Origin: Bacteroidota bacterium
Lineage (GTDB): Bacteria; Bacteroidota; Bacteroidia; Chitinophagales; Chitinophagaceae
Length of the DNA stretch: 64,000 nucleotides
NCBI GenBank assembly: GCA_020161535.1
Contig: JAIUNW010000002.1
Span: forward strand, 310,001-374,000
Direction of reading: 5' to 3'
Every line of letters starts with the position of its first letter. Positions within the stretch are counted from its first letter, which is position 1. The translations under genes were made by a program, and so were the position numbers. Below the pieces are notes generated by a model, which saw only the letters and a program-made list of their open reading frames with translations, was not told the origin of the DNA and did no database searches. Of the stretch, positions 54,949 to 63,742 are shown piece by piece.

Positions 54949-56835
54949 ATGATCCACTTTGATTTACCAAAAGAAAAATCATCTATCATCAAGGTGATTG
55001 GTGTAGGTGGTGGTGGCAGCAATGCAGTCAACCACATGTTCAGTCAAAGTATTGACGGTGTAAACTTTATTATCTGCAATACTGACGCCCAGGCGATCGC
55101 GCAAAGCCAGGTGCCAAATAAAATACAACTTGGCCCGCACCTAACGCAGGGGCTGGGTGCCGGTGCCAATCCTTCAATCGGAAAACAGGCCACCGAAGAG
55201 AGTCTTGAAGAGATCAAACGCATCTTGGAAGTGAATACCAAGATGGCCTTTATTACGGCTGGTATGGGTGGTGGAACCGGCACTGGGGGCGCACCCATCA
55301 TCGCCCGGATCTGTAAAGACCTGGGTGTGCTCACCGTGGGTATCGTTACCACCCCTTTTGGTTACGAAGGGCGTAAACGGCAATTGCAAGCCGAAGAAGG
55401 TATTCAGCAATTGAAAGACAATGTTGATACCCTGCTGGTGATCAGCAATGACAAGTTGCGGCACCAGTACGGCAACCTGAAAATGAAAGATGCTTTTGCA
55501 AAAGCAGATAATGTGTTGGCAACCGCCGCTAAATGTATTACCGATGTGATCAGCAGCACGGGCCAAATCAATGTCGATTTTGCCGATGTATGCACCGTAA
55601 TGCGCAATGGTGGAGTAGCGATTTTGGGCAATGCCAATGCGGCTGGTGAAAACCGTGCGCAAATAGCGATTGAAAGTGCGCTGAATTCACCATTGCTCAA
55701 CGACAATGATATCAGGGGTGCCCGTTGGATTTTGATCAATATTAATTCGGCCGAAGGCGATCATGAATTCACCATGGATGAAGTGGACGTCATTCAGGGT
55801 TACCTGTTGAGCCATGCCGGTGAAGACACCGATGTGATTCTCGGTTTGGGTTATGACAATACCCTGGGTGAAAATATTGGCATCACGCTGATCGCCACCG
55901 GTTTTGAATACAAAGATCCCTTCAACAAATCAGTAAGCAAGCCGGTTGCCGAGAAGAAAGAGGAAAAGATTGTGATGACGCTGACGCCTGAAACAGCCAT
56001 CGCCCAACCTGTTGCTGCTGCACCGGTAAAAGAAGAAGCGCCCGCTGCGGTAAAAGCTGCAGTGATGATGCCGAAACCTGAAGTGGCCTTGCAAGCGCCG
56101 GTGGCACCGAAAGTGGAAACTATAGTTGAAGCGAAAACAGAAGAACTGGTATTGCCCGAATCACTGCAACCCAAACTGGTAGACCTCGACGCAACTAAGC
56201 AAGAAGCACGCGTGCAGTTTGAACCGGATAATTACGATCGTACAATTACTGTTGAAAACTTATACAGCAACAGTGCTGCTGCCAATGTAGATTCGTCGCT
56301 CCATTCAATCGCTACCCCCGAAAACAAATCTGTTTCGACGTTACCCCAAATGAATTCTCCGGTGTCTGCAGCATCTGGAGGATACTTGGCCAAGCCGTCC
56401 AATATTTATGCCGAACCGGTCATGCCTGAACCGTTGCCGGCAATGCCACAGAAAGCGGAAGAACCCGCTCTCGATATGCAATTGGTGTTCAGAGATGATA
56501 CTCCCGCGGCGGATAAGCCTGGGGCACCACTAAACTCGAACACCGTAGTACCTCCCGTTGAGGAACCGGCTTTGCTGGACGAAGCGGAGGAACAAAAGCG
56601 AAAAGCTGCTGAGCGAATCCAGAAATTACGTAATCTGTCGTTCAACATTAATGCTGCGGACCCAAACAACGAGTTTGAAACTGTGCCGGCCTATATCCGC
56701 CGCAATCTTGAACTCTATAACACCGTGTCACCTGCTGAGAATTTCTATAGCAATTATGAGGTGAAAACGGACGACCGAAATAATACAAGGATCAGTACTA
56801 TTAACACTTTTCTGGACGGTAAAAAACCCGACTAG
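54949..56835 (+). CDS. ftsZ: FtsZ, tubulin-like division GTPase with long linker
   Basis: 628 residues. Globular GTPase (about 10-325) with GVGGGGSNAVNHM, tubulin signature GGGTGTGGAP (107-116) and synergy-loop residues NVDFADVCTVM. A 260-residue Ala/Pro/Glu/Val-rich linker follows, then the conserved C-terminal peptide VPAYIRRN (about residue 587) and a further 35-residue tail (SPAENFYSNYEV...). E. coli FtsZ is 383 residues, so the linker is greatly extended; long ones occur in other Bacteroidota. Last gene of the cluster, followed by a terminator. Confidence 0.97.
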   Translation: MIHFDLPKEKSSIIKVIGVGGGGSNAVNHMFSQSIDGVNFIICNTDAQAIAQSQVPNKIQLGPHLTQGLGAGANPSIGKQATEESLEEIKRILEVNTKMAFITAGMGGGTGTGGAPIIARICKDLGVLTVGIVTTPFGYEGRKRQLQAEEGIQQLKDNVDTLLVISNDKLRHQYGNLKMKDAFAKADNVLATAAKCITDVISSTGQINVDFADVCTVMRNGGVAILGNANAAGENRAQIAIESALNSPLLNDNDIRGARWILININSAEGDHEFTMDEVDVIQGYLLSHAGEDTDVILGLGYDNTLGENIGITLIATGFEYKDPFNKSVSKPVAEKKEEKIVMTLTPETAIAQPVAAAPVKEEAPAAVKAAVMMPKPEVALQAPVAPKVETIVEAKTEELVLPESLQPKLVDLDATKQEARVQFEPDNYDRTITVENLYSNSAAANVDSSLHSIATPENKSVSTLPQMNSPVSAASGGYLAKPSNIYAEPVMPEPLPAMPQKAEEPALDMQLVFRDDTPAADKPGAPLNSNTVVPPVEEPALLDEAEEQKRKAAERIQKLRNLSFNINAADPNNEFETVPAYIRRNLELYNTVSPAENFYSNYEVKTDDRNNTRISTINTFLDGKKPD

Positions 56836-56899
56836 AAAGTTTTTGTCCAATATTTTGAAAACGCGTTTGTTTTTAGTTGTTTATCCACTAAGGATAGTC

Positions 56900-56932
56900 G
56901 GCCCCATGCTTTTGCGAGGGGCCTTTCTTTTT
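56900..56932 (+). terminator. Intrinsic terminator after ftsZ
   Basis: GGCCCC (56900-56905) pairs with GGGGCC (56918-56923) around a 12-base loop with inner GC/GC pairing, followed by TTTCTTTTT. Lies 65 bp after the ftsZ stop and ends the dcw cluster. Confidence 0.88.
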
Positions 56933-56964
56933 ATATTGCCTTTCAATTCTAAAACAGCATAGCC

Positions 56965-57915
56965 ATGGCAACGGTTCTTATTTCAGGTGGCACGGGGATG
57001 GTGGGAACAGCGCTTACGGCGTCGCTGACCAGGCAAGGTCATGCAGTAATTGTATTGGTGAGGGAAAATAGTGTCCAGCGCGATGCCGGTACCAACAGCA
57101 AAGATTCGGCTATACCTGTACGTTATGCCAAATGGAATGTAGAAGCTGGCAGCATCGACGACTGGGCCATTGCAGAAGCAGATCATATCATTCACCTGGC
57201 CGGTGCCAATGTAGCAGCCAAACGCTGGTCGGCCAAACGAAAAAAAGAAATCCGCGACAGCCGGGTATTGTCAGGTCAGCTTTTATGTGCTGCCGTGGCG
57301 CGGGTTCCCAATAAAATTATCTCCATCGCCAGTGCATCGGCCATAGGTTGGTACGGCCCGGATGCGGAAATCCCCAACCCGCAGCCATTCATTGAAACAG
57401 ACCATGTGTATGATGATTTTCTGGGCACCACCTGCAATGCATGGGAGCAGTCGATACTGCCCATGCAGGCCATGGGAAAGCGCTTATCGATTTTGCGTAC
57501 CGGCATCGTTTTGTCGCCCGACGGCGGCGCTTTGACCGAATTTCGCCAACCACTCCGTTTTGGTGTGGCTGCCATTTTAAGCAATGGCCGACAGGTCATT
57601 TCCTGGATACATATCAATGACCTGGTTCGATTGTATGAAGCAGCGATATTTGATCAAACGATGGCAGGTGTTTATAATGCCGTAACACCGAATCCGGTCG
57701 ACAATAAAACCCTCACCCTCACCCTGGCCCGTGCCATACGTGGCCGTGCTTTTATACCCATGCATGTTCCCGGTTTTGTATTAAAGATTGTATTGGGCGA
57801 AATGAGCATCGAAGTATTGAAGAGTTGCACCGTATCGGCAAACAAGCTGAGCCGCATGGGTTTTCAGTTTGCCTATCCAAGCATTGATGCAGCCATCACC
57901 AGCATTGTTCAATGA
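56965..57915 (+). CDS. TIGR01777 family epimerase/SDR protein
   Basis: 316 residues. SDR Rossmann fold: VLISGGTGMVGTALTASL at the start, DHIIHLAGANVAAKRWS, and ISIASASAIGWYG, followed by the family-typical C-terminal half (GGALTEFRQPLRFGVAA, ISWIHINDLVRLYEA, YNAVTPNPV). This is the YfcH/TIGR01777 group, related to cell-division inhibitor SulA-misnamed proteins in plants and bacteria; function unclear. Convergent with the alkB gene. Separated from ftsZ by a terminator. Confidence 0.92.
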   Translation: MATVLISGGTGMVGTALTASLTRQGHAVIVLVRENSVQRDAGTNSKDSAIPVRYAKWNVEAGSIDDWAIAEADHIIHLAGANVAAKRWSAKRKKEIRDSRVLSGQLLCAAVARVPNKIISIASASAIGWYGPDAEIPNPQPFIETDHVYDDFLGTTCNAWEQSILPMQAMGKRLSILRTGIVLSPDGGALTEFRQPLRFGVAAILSNGRQVISWIHINDLVRLYEAAIFDQTMAGVYNAVTPNPVDNKTLTLTLARAIRGRAFIPMHVPGFVLKIVLGEMSIEVLKSCTVSANKLSRMGFQFAYPSIDAAITSIVQ

Positions 57916-57930
57916 TTGTGCTAAAGATCT

Positions 57931-58476
57931 TCATACAATGGTTCTGAAGGTCAGGTTGATTCGGGGTGTCTTTACTTTTTTGGTAGGTGGCAACCTGTGC
58001 CACCAATGCGTTTGGGTGCTGCCTTTCATCACCAACAAAGTTCCTGATGCCAGTTGTAATTCAACTTTCTCGCCCGTCTTCTTGTGCTTGAAAGCAAATT
58101 TTCTTTCAGCGCCCAGGCTGATGGAAGCGATGGCGCCTTCCCGTTTCAGGTCGGGCTCATCGTCGCTGTGCCAGGCCATGCCTTCTTCGCCCGTGTGATA
58201 CAAATTGAGCAGGCAGGAATTATAGGTTTCGCCGCTTACTTTTTCTGCTAGTGCTTTCAGGGCCAGTAATGCAGGGATGAATGGCAGAGCGTACTTGGTC
58301 ACTCTCGAGTACATATAAGCAAATGGTTCACTGCCATACCAGGCCACTTTCCGTTTGGTGATGATGCGTTTGCCAAACATAATGGCTTCGTCGTTTTTCC
58401 ATTCAATGTTCTTCAGCAATTGATTGAAATAATCATCAGCCTCGGCACTGTCCATTACCATGCCATAGAATAACAC
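57931..58476 (-). CDS. alkB: AlkB-like 2-oxoglutarate- and iron-dependent dioxygenase
   Basis: 181 residues from the only canonical start in the area, a GTG at 58476. Fe-binding triad visible: H and D in AWHSDDEPDL, distal H in THWWHRLPP; 2-oxoglutarate-binding Arg in PRINLTFR. AlkB proteins repair alkylated bases by oxidation. The frame upstream of the GTG stays open for 13 codons and spells NLLPYDGIV, the conserved N-terminus of the family, with no ATG, GTG or TTG before it. The true start may therefore be a non-standard codon. In the same frame, the stop of the preceding SUKH gene closes it at 58516-58518. Confidence 0.88.
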   Translation of the reverse strand: MLFYGMVMDSAEADDYFNQLLKNIEWKNDEAIMFGKRIITKRKVAWYGSEPFAYMYSRVTKYALPFIPALLALKALAEKVSGETYNSCLLNLYHTGEEGMAWHSDDEPDLKREGAIASISLGAERKFAFKHKKTGEKVELQLASGTLLVMKGSTQTHWWHRLPPTKKVKTPRINLTFRTIV

Positions 58477-58515
58477 TATACCGTCGTATGGTAGGAGATT
58501 TTTCGTGATCGGGTT

Positions 58516-59517
58516 TTATTTTTTTCCGAGGATGAAATCAAAGCGATCGCCCGGTTGATTTTTGATGGTGTCTGTTTCGCGTTGCAGCAAGTCTGCCAGC
58601 GAAGTCGCCACCACTACTCTTGTCCAGGCTTCGTTCTGCAACTCGATGATTTGCCCGTAGCCATCACCGGGCACGGCATTGAACAATAAATAATCTCCGT
58701 TTCGGCCTTCTGCAAATGGTATCCAGCGCGGGTTTGCATAGTCGTTGCCATCCGTTTGTAATTGCTGAATGCCCTGCCAATGCTCATAGAGGCTATTAAA
58801 AGGAAGCAGGTCGTATTGCCAATTAGCATAGATAAAACAGAAAACGGCGGTGACAGGATCGTATAATACGTTGTTGATCTTATAGAAATTAAGTAACTCG
58901 GCCGGCAGTTGAAAATCAGCTGTCGATGGCAGGTTGGCCAATTCCTGGGCGGTAATACCGTGACGCAGGTTATAATATGTATTGTATGGCGGTACCAGCT
59001 CGTTGGTCGCAGCGATCCAGTTGTCCCAAAGCGGTTGCAGGTAGGCATAAGCGGGGTCGGGCGGTATTGGCAGGGGTGGTTCCACATCGGCGAGTTCATT
59101 TTTACCGATCTCAATGCTCTGGATATTGCCATCGTCCAGACTAAACCAAATAGAAGTTTGGTCGAATAGCAAGGCCCCACCTTCGTCGCCCTGAAATAAC
59201 TTTCTGGTGGCCGACCGGTTGGCTGCATAGTAGGTGCCGATAGCTGTGTTGTTGATGCTGAATTCGCCCGTGAAAACTTGCTTCGGGCTAAAAGCATATT
59301 TTTCAATTTCATAGCATACAAGGATATGCTCAACGGCGGTTCCATCTTTGGCATAGGCGAGTAGGCCTAATTCGTCCCAGGTATAAATATGATTGGCCTT
59401 GGCCGCGAGGTGCCGGCAATCGCCCAAGATTTGCCGCAGCAATTGTATGTCAGTTGGAAATGTTACAGCCGATCCATTGATGAAAAAGCGGTTATTGCTA
59501 ACAGTTAGTGCCAACAT
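58516..59517 (-). CDS. SMI1/KNR4 (SUKH)-like protein with N-terminal DUF7738-like domain
   Basis: 333 residues, cytoplasmic. The N-terminal half (ALTVSNNRFFINGSAVTFP, YTWDELGLLAYAK) resembles a domain found in SUKH-type immunity proteins; the C-terminal half (ELLNFYKINNVLYDP, WIPFAEGRNGDYLLFN, GQIIELQ) matches the SMI1/KNR4 fold. SUKH proteins are often immunity proteins against polymorphic toxins, but many are unrelated regulators. No toxin gene is adjacent. Overlaps the upstream small gene by 20 bp. Family naming is recall-based. Confidence 0.6.
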   Translation of the reverse strand: MLALTVSNNRFFINGSAVTFPTDIQLLRQILGDCRHLAAKANHIYTWDELGLLAYAKDGTAVEHILVCYEIEKYAFSPKQVFTGEFSINNTAIGTYYAANRSATRKLFQGDEGGALLFDQTSIWFSLDDGNIQSIEIGKNELADVEPPLPIPPDPAYAYLQPLWDNWIAATNELVPPYNTYYNLRHGITAQELANLPSTADFQLPAELLNFYKINNVLYDPVTAVFCFIYANWQYDLLPFNSLYEHWQGIQQLQTDGNDYANPRWIPFAEGRNGDYLLFNAVPGDGYGQIIELQNEAWTRVVVATSLADLLQRETDTIKNQPGDRFDFILGKK

Positions 59518-59809
59518 AGCATTTATACATTAAATCTTTCAACCGAACGCCAGTATTTTTCAGGTTGCCATCGGCGGTTATAATGAGTTCAACGGTATTG
59601 TCGTCGGCCATGCCCGTCAGGTAAAAAAAGCCTTCCTTTATTTCATCAAGTGTAGGGCCCAGCAGGTCGAGAAAATCTTCTTCTATGCGTTGGCCCGATT
59701 TTACAGCCTGCGCAAATTGTGACTCGTGTTTGGCGAACCATTGCCAGAATGTTGCATAATTTGAAATGGGCGCTTCTTTTTTTCCGAATACTTTCTGTAG
59801 GAAATTCAT
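59498..59809 (-). CDS. Short protein of unknown function, probably a truncated gene
   Basis: 103 residues. Charged N-terminus, then SNYATFWQWFAKHESQFAQ, LDLLGPTLDEIKEGFFYLTG and MADDNTVELIITADGNLKN. Longer Bacteroidota proteins of this type, as I recall, continue after this phrase with a second half (VEELxxxAPKxxxWKFTALKP); here the frame stops within 20 residues in an unrelated tail (TGVRLKDLMYKC). The 3' end lies inside the start of the SUKH gene. It may be an N-terminal remnant after deletion. Alternatively a small real gene. Confidence 0.5.
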   Translation of the reverse strand: MNFLQKVFGKKEAPISNYATFWQWFAKHESQFAQAVKSGQRIEEDFLDLLGPTLDEIKEGFFYLTGMADDNTVELIITADGNLKNTGVRLKDLMYKCYVGTNC

Positions 59810-59841
59810 ATGGCACTGTTTCGTTGTGGCAACAAAATTGA

Positions 59842-61422
59842 TCAGAGTAATTTGATCCTTTCTTCTTCCAGATCGATCTGGTAGATTTGATGGCGGATTA
59901 GTTCATCCGGAATGTCGGAAGTTTTACCGAGTTTGGACAGAAAGCTGCGTTGGTCTTCCAGCAACTCCAGGTAACTCTCTTTTGCCTGTACCGTCATCTT
60001 GTATAATTCCGGTTTACTGATTTTTTGCTCCCATTGGTCAATCAAGCGTTGCAAATGCGGTTCCGTTTCTGCATTTTTACCCTGCCGTTCTTTTAACAGG
60101 CGTAGGGTCTCCGCAACATATTTTGTTTTCAATTCCTTTTTTATATTTTCTTCTGATTGCTCATTCATGTCATTGAAAATCCCGGTGCGTTTGATGAGGT
60201 AAGGCAAGGTCAGGCCTTGAATAACCAGGGTGAGCAGGATCACCACAAAGGTGACGAAGAGAATCAGGTTGCGATAAGGAAAGGCTGAGCCATCAGGCAG
60301 GGTTGGTGGTATCGCCAACGCGGCGGCCAATGAAACCACCCCTCGCATGCCTGTCCATCCGAGCAACAGGGGCAGCCCCCAACGGCGGCGCGCACTGCGT
60401 CGATTGGGAATGACCCCGGGCCTGAAAATCAATGTAGCAATCATAGCCGCATAAGAACTAATGATCCGGGCCACTATTAAGGTAACGGTTACCAATATCC
60501 CATAATTGACAGCCGTGCGCAGCGGAATGCCATTTGATCGCAAACCCTCCACTACTTCAGGCAGTTCCAATCCGATCAGCATAAAAACAATACCGTTCAA
60601 AATAAAGATAAACGCTTCCCAGAAACTATAGCCCCTGACCCGACTGGCGCTTGTTAGGAAACTATATCGGTTGTTGGCGAGTAGTAATCCGCCCGATACA
60701 ACGGCCAATACACCTGAACTATGCACCTGTTCGGCAACCCAGTAAAGAAAATATGGTTCAATCAAGGTAAATATGATATCAGAGGGCGCATCGGTAGGTA
60801 AGCGTTTGTGGGCTTGCATAAAAAGCCAGCCAAATAAAAGGCCGATGCCCACGCCACCCACCAGCATCCAGGAAAAATTCAGCAGGGCGGTTTGCCAAAT
60901 AAACTGGCCTGTACCAACGGCTACCAGCGCAAAGCGGAATATGATCAAAGACGACGCGTCGTTCAGCAGACTCTCTCCTTCCAATACAGCGGCAGTTGAC
61001 CTCGGTATTCGAACAAATTTGGTGATCGCGCCCGTGCTTACGGCATCGGGCGGCGACACAATACCGCCCAACAAAAAGCCAAGTGCCAGCGAAAAGCCTG
61101 GTATGAAATGATTGGCGACCACGGCTACCGCCATCGCCGAAAAAAGTACTACCAGAAAAGCAAAGCTGGTAATGATGCGATACCATTTTATCATTTCCTT
61201 AAAGGAAATATTCCAGGCAGCTTCAAAAAGCAGGGGTGGCAGGAAAATAAAAAAGATCATATTGGGGTCAACGACCACGCGCGGCAGCCCCGGTACAAAG
61301 CTGATTAGTAGTCCGGCGATGACCAACAATACCGGATAGGCAACTTTTAATTTAGTAGCCAGCATTTCAATCAATACGATGGCAGCCACCAGCGCCAGCA
61401 TAAAAGGGAGTAGTTCGTGCAT
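59842..61422 (-). CDS. Na+/H+ antiporter, CPA1 (NhaP/NHE) family
   Basis: 526 residues. About 12 membrane helices in the first 400 residues, with the ion-binding pattern GGIVSPPDAVSTGAI in an unwound helix and the CPA1 second site EGESLLNDASSLIIFR (Asn-Asp). A cytosolic C-terminal region (about 420-526) with coiled-coil helices (KKELKTKYVAETLRLLKERQ) follows. Exchanges Na+ (or K+) for H+ across the inner membrane, for pH and salt homeostasis. Monocistronic by spacing. Confidence 0.93.
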   Translation of the reverse strand: MHELLPFMLALVAAIVLIEMLATKLKVAYPVLLVIAGLLISFVPGLPRVVVDPNMIFFIFLPPLLFEAAWNISFKEMIKWYRIITSFAFLVVLFSAMAVAVVANHFIPGFSLALGFLLGGIVSPPDAVSTGAITKFVRIPRSTAAVLEGESLLNDASSLIIFRFALVAVGTGQFIWQTALLNFSWMLVGGVGIGLLFGWLFMQAHKRLPTDAPSDIIFTLIEPYFLYWVAEQVHSSGVLAVVSGGLLLANNRYSFLTSASRVRGYSFWEAFIFILNGIVFMLIGLELPEVVEGLRSNGIPLRTAVNYGILVTVTLIVARIISSYAAMIATLIFRPGVIPNRRSARRRWGLPLLLGWTGMRGVVSLAAALAIPPTLPDGSAFPYRNLILFVTFVVILLTLVIQGLTLPYLIKRTGIFNDMNEQSEENIKKELKTKYVAETLRLLKERQGKNAETEPHLQRLIDQWEQKISKPELYKMTVQAKESYLELLEDQRSFLSKLGKTSDIPDELIRHQIYQIDLEEERIKLL

Positions 61423-61450
61423 GCGCGAAAAAGATACGAAGAAAGCGCTT

Positions 61451-62074
61451 TCAATAAACTATTTGCAGAATAATGGGCTTGTCTGCGGCATCGATAATAC
61501 CTGTTAAGTGGGTGAAAAATTTGGGCGACACCATCGGGCAACCAAGACTATAATAAACATCGCCATCGGCTGGGTTGTTTGGCATATCATCGTATTTATG
61601 CAACACAATCGCGCGGGCATAAGCATTGGAATTGGTTTTATCCAGTCCGTGTAGTTTATAAGCCGTGCCGAATTTGCCTTTGTATTTCTGCCCAATGCGG
61701 TATTTGCCCAACGAACTGCAATTGGAGCCAGGTTCATTGCTGAAACGAAGCCGCCCGCGCGTGTCGGGCCGCGTATTGATGCCCTGCGCTACCAGCCCGC
61801 GGGCCGTGATTTGTTGCTTAGCTAGGTCATACACAAAAAAGCGGTACTGATTGGCCGGCAGTCGCATATTTATCAGGAAAACGGTCTGCTGGTTCATAGC
61901 GGGATGATCGCGCAAGAACCGGGTAATGGCATTCACTGTTTCTTTCGATAAAGAATCGGGTCTGGGCGTTTCAGGCACCGGATCTGTTGTTTTTTGTGCA
62001 TCACATGATAAGAGAATTACTGTCAGGAACAGCAATGAGGTGCTGAAGAATTTCTTCGCGGAACTGTTTGCCAT
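61451..62074 (-). CDS. Murein L,D-transpeptidase catalytic domain lipoprotein (YkuD_2)
   Basis: 207 residues. Signal peptide with lipobox LLSC (Cys near 24). A YkuD-type catalytic domain with YSLGCPMVSP (nucleophile C179) and upstream His in VLHKYDDMP. Also contains the family phrase GTAYKLHGLD. This is the short L,D-transpeptidase class (DUF4140/murein LD-transpeptidase catalytic domain) without peptidoglycan-binding repeats, unlike the YcbB-type gene at 31294. Acts on peptidoglycan in the periplasm. Between antiporter and M20 genes; 86 bp to the latter. Confidence 0.88.
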   Translation of the reverse strand: MANSSAKKFFSTSLLFLTVILLSCDAQKTTDPVPETPRPDSLSKETVNAITRFLRDHPAMNQQTVFLINMRLPANQYRFFVYDLAKQQITARGLVAQGINTRPDTRGRLRFSNEPGSNCSSLGKYRIGQKYKGKFGTAYKLHGLDKTNSNAYARAIVLHKYDDMPNNPADGDVYYSLGCPMVSPKFFTHLTGIIDAADKPIILQIVY

Positions 62075-62159
62075 GGTCGTTGGTGGTTAACCGCAAACAG
62101 ACGAAAGCGCGATTCGATTCCATACAACCGACTCGTTAAAGAAAATAAAAATTCGACCG

Positions 62160-63647
62160 TTATTTTTTTGTTTTGGTTGATGTAGCGCCAACCAGCAGAA
62201 AATATTTCGTCAGCGCGATCTGCGCTTTGCGCAAGCTCGACAAGCGATAAAACTCATTGGCCGCATGAAAGCCTTCGTCCTCCAATGCAAAACCAAAGGG
62301 GTACGCATAGATACCGAGTATCTGTTTGAACGACAACATAGCGCCCACACTTCCACCGGTTGCCAATTGCAGCGGTTCTTTACCATACACCTCTTTTAAT
62401 ACGGTGGTAATGGTATTGAATTCAGGTGTATTGTTTGGCAATTGGAAAGGACTGGCATATCCCTTTGAAAATTTATAACTGACCGTGGCACCTTTTGGCA
62501 GGTGTTTGTCAATATGCTTTACAATGAGGTCGATGAGTTCTTTGCCATCCTGGTTATTGACCGTGCGGCAGGTGATGCGCGCCATCGCATGACTGGGAAT
62601 GATATTGGAGTGGCCTTCCGGTGCCGTATAACCGCTTTCAACACCAACGATTTCGAGCGTTGGCCGGTACCAGATTCTTTCCAGCGATGCGTAGCTGGTA
62701 TCTCCGGCTTCTGCCGTGGTGCCCAGCAGTTTCATATCGTGCGCCGGGTCGTAAGGAATTTTTTTAATCATGGCCCGCTGCTCGTCTGTTATGGGAATCA
62801 CTTTGTCGTAGAATCCTTCCACCGCTACGTTGCCACGCGCATCGTAAAACGAAGCCAGCAGTTGCGCCATGATCTGCGCCGAGTTGGGCGTTTTGCCGCC
62901 AAACACACCTGAGTGCGCATCTGTATTGGCTGTTTTGATGGAGAATTCCAACGGTGCCGCGCCACGCATACTGAGTGTCATCGCGGGCGTTTGTTCATCA
63001 AACTGACCGTTGTCGGCATTGAGTGCATAGTCGGCTTTAAGCAGGTCTTTGTTTTGTTCGAGAAAGCTGGCGAACGACGGACTACCAATTTCTTCCATCC
63101 CCTCAAAAACATATTTGATGTTCACGGGCAGTTTTCCATCTGTTTTTAAAAAAGCTTCGGCGGTGAACAGCGCATTCACCACGCCACTCTTGTCGTCGCT
63201 TGTACCGCGGCCATACAACCGGTCGCCTTCAACCGTTGGCGTGAATGGCGGATGTATCCATTCAGCTTCTTTTACCGGTTGCACATCATAGTGTGCATAA
63301 ATCAATACCGTCGGTTTACCCGGTGCCCCCATCCAACTACCAAACACCACGGGATGCGCCTCCGTTGGAATGATCTGCGTTTTTGTGAGCCCGATCTCTT
63401 TCATTTTTTGTTCAATCCAAACGGCCGCGCGCTGCACTTCGGGTGCATAAGCAGGGATCGAAGAAATACTCGGAATGCTTGCCAGTTCCTGAAATGCTTT
63501 CAGGTGCTGGTCCGCATTGTCGTCGATGTATTTTTCGTACTGGGCGATGACATTTTTGCTGTTCTTTTTCTGCGCGTAGAGGTTGGTTGTGCAGCCCAGG
63601 ACCAAACCGGTCAGGGCCAACAGCGCGATGGTTTTAGGGGAATACAT
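62160..63647 (-). CDS. M20 family dipeptidase/metallopeptidase, exported
   Basis: 495 residues. Signal peptide with possible lipobox (LVLGC, Cys19). M20 di-zinc site: H119 in YAHYDVQPV, D151 in RGTSDDKSG, E185/E186 in EGMEEIGSPS, and further ligands D218-type in LNADNGQ and H in the C-terminal GYTAPEGHSN/FALEDEGFHAANE. A lid/dimerisation domain (about 220-350) is inserted. Cleaves dipeptides or acyl-amino acids in the periplasm. Divergent from the last gene across 95 bp. Confidence 0.93.
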   Translation of the reverse strand: MYSPKTIALLALTGLVLGCTTNLYAQKKNSKNVIAQYEKYIDDNADQHLKAFQELASIPSISSIPAYAPEVQRAAVWIEQKMKEIGLTKTQIIPTEAHPVVFGSWMGAPGKPTVLIYAHYDVQPVKEAEWIHPPFTPTVEGDRLYGRGTSDDKSGVVNALFTAEAFLKTDGKLPVNIKYVFEGMEEIGSPSFASFLEQNKDLLKADYALNADNGQFDEQTPAMTLSMRGAAPLEFSIKTANTDAHSGVFGGKTPNSAQIMAQLLASFYDARGNVAVEGFYDKVIPITDEQRAMIKKIPYDPAHDMKLLGTTAEAGDTSYASLERIWYRPTLEIVGVESGYTAPEGHSNIIPSHAMARITCRTVNNQDGKELIDLIVKHIDKHLPKGATVSYKFSKGYASPFQLPNNTPEFNTITTVLKEVYGKEPLQLATGGSVGAMLSFKQILGIYAYPFGFALEDEGFHAANEFYRLSSLRKAQIALTKYFLLVGATSTKTKK

Positions 63648-63742
63648 GCCGGGATGTTTCCCGGAATATACTTAATTCAACACGGATGCCGCGTTTAATA
63701 TTGAATCCAGTACATTAGTAGACTGAATAAGCATCTGCAGCA

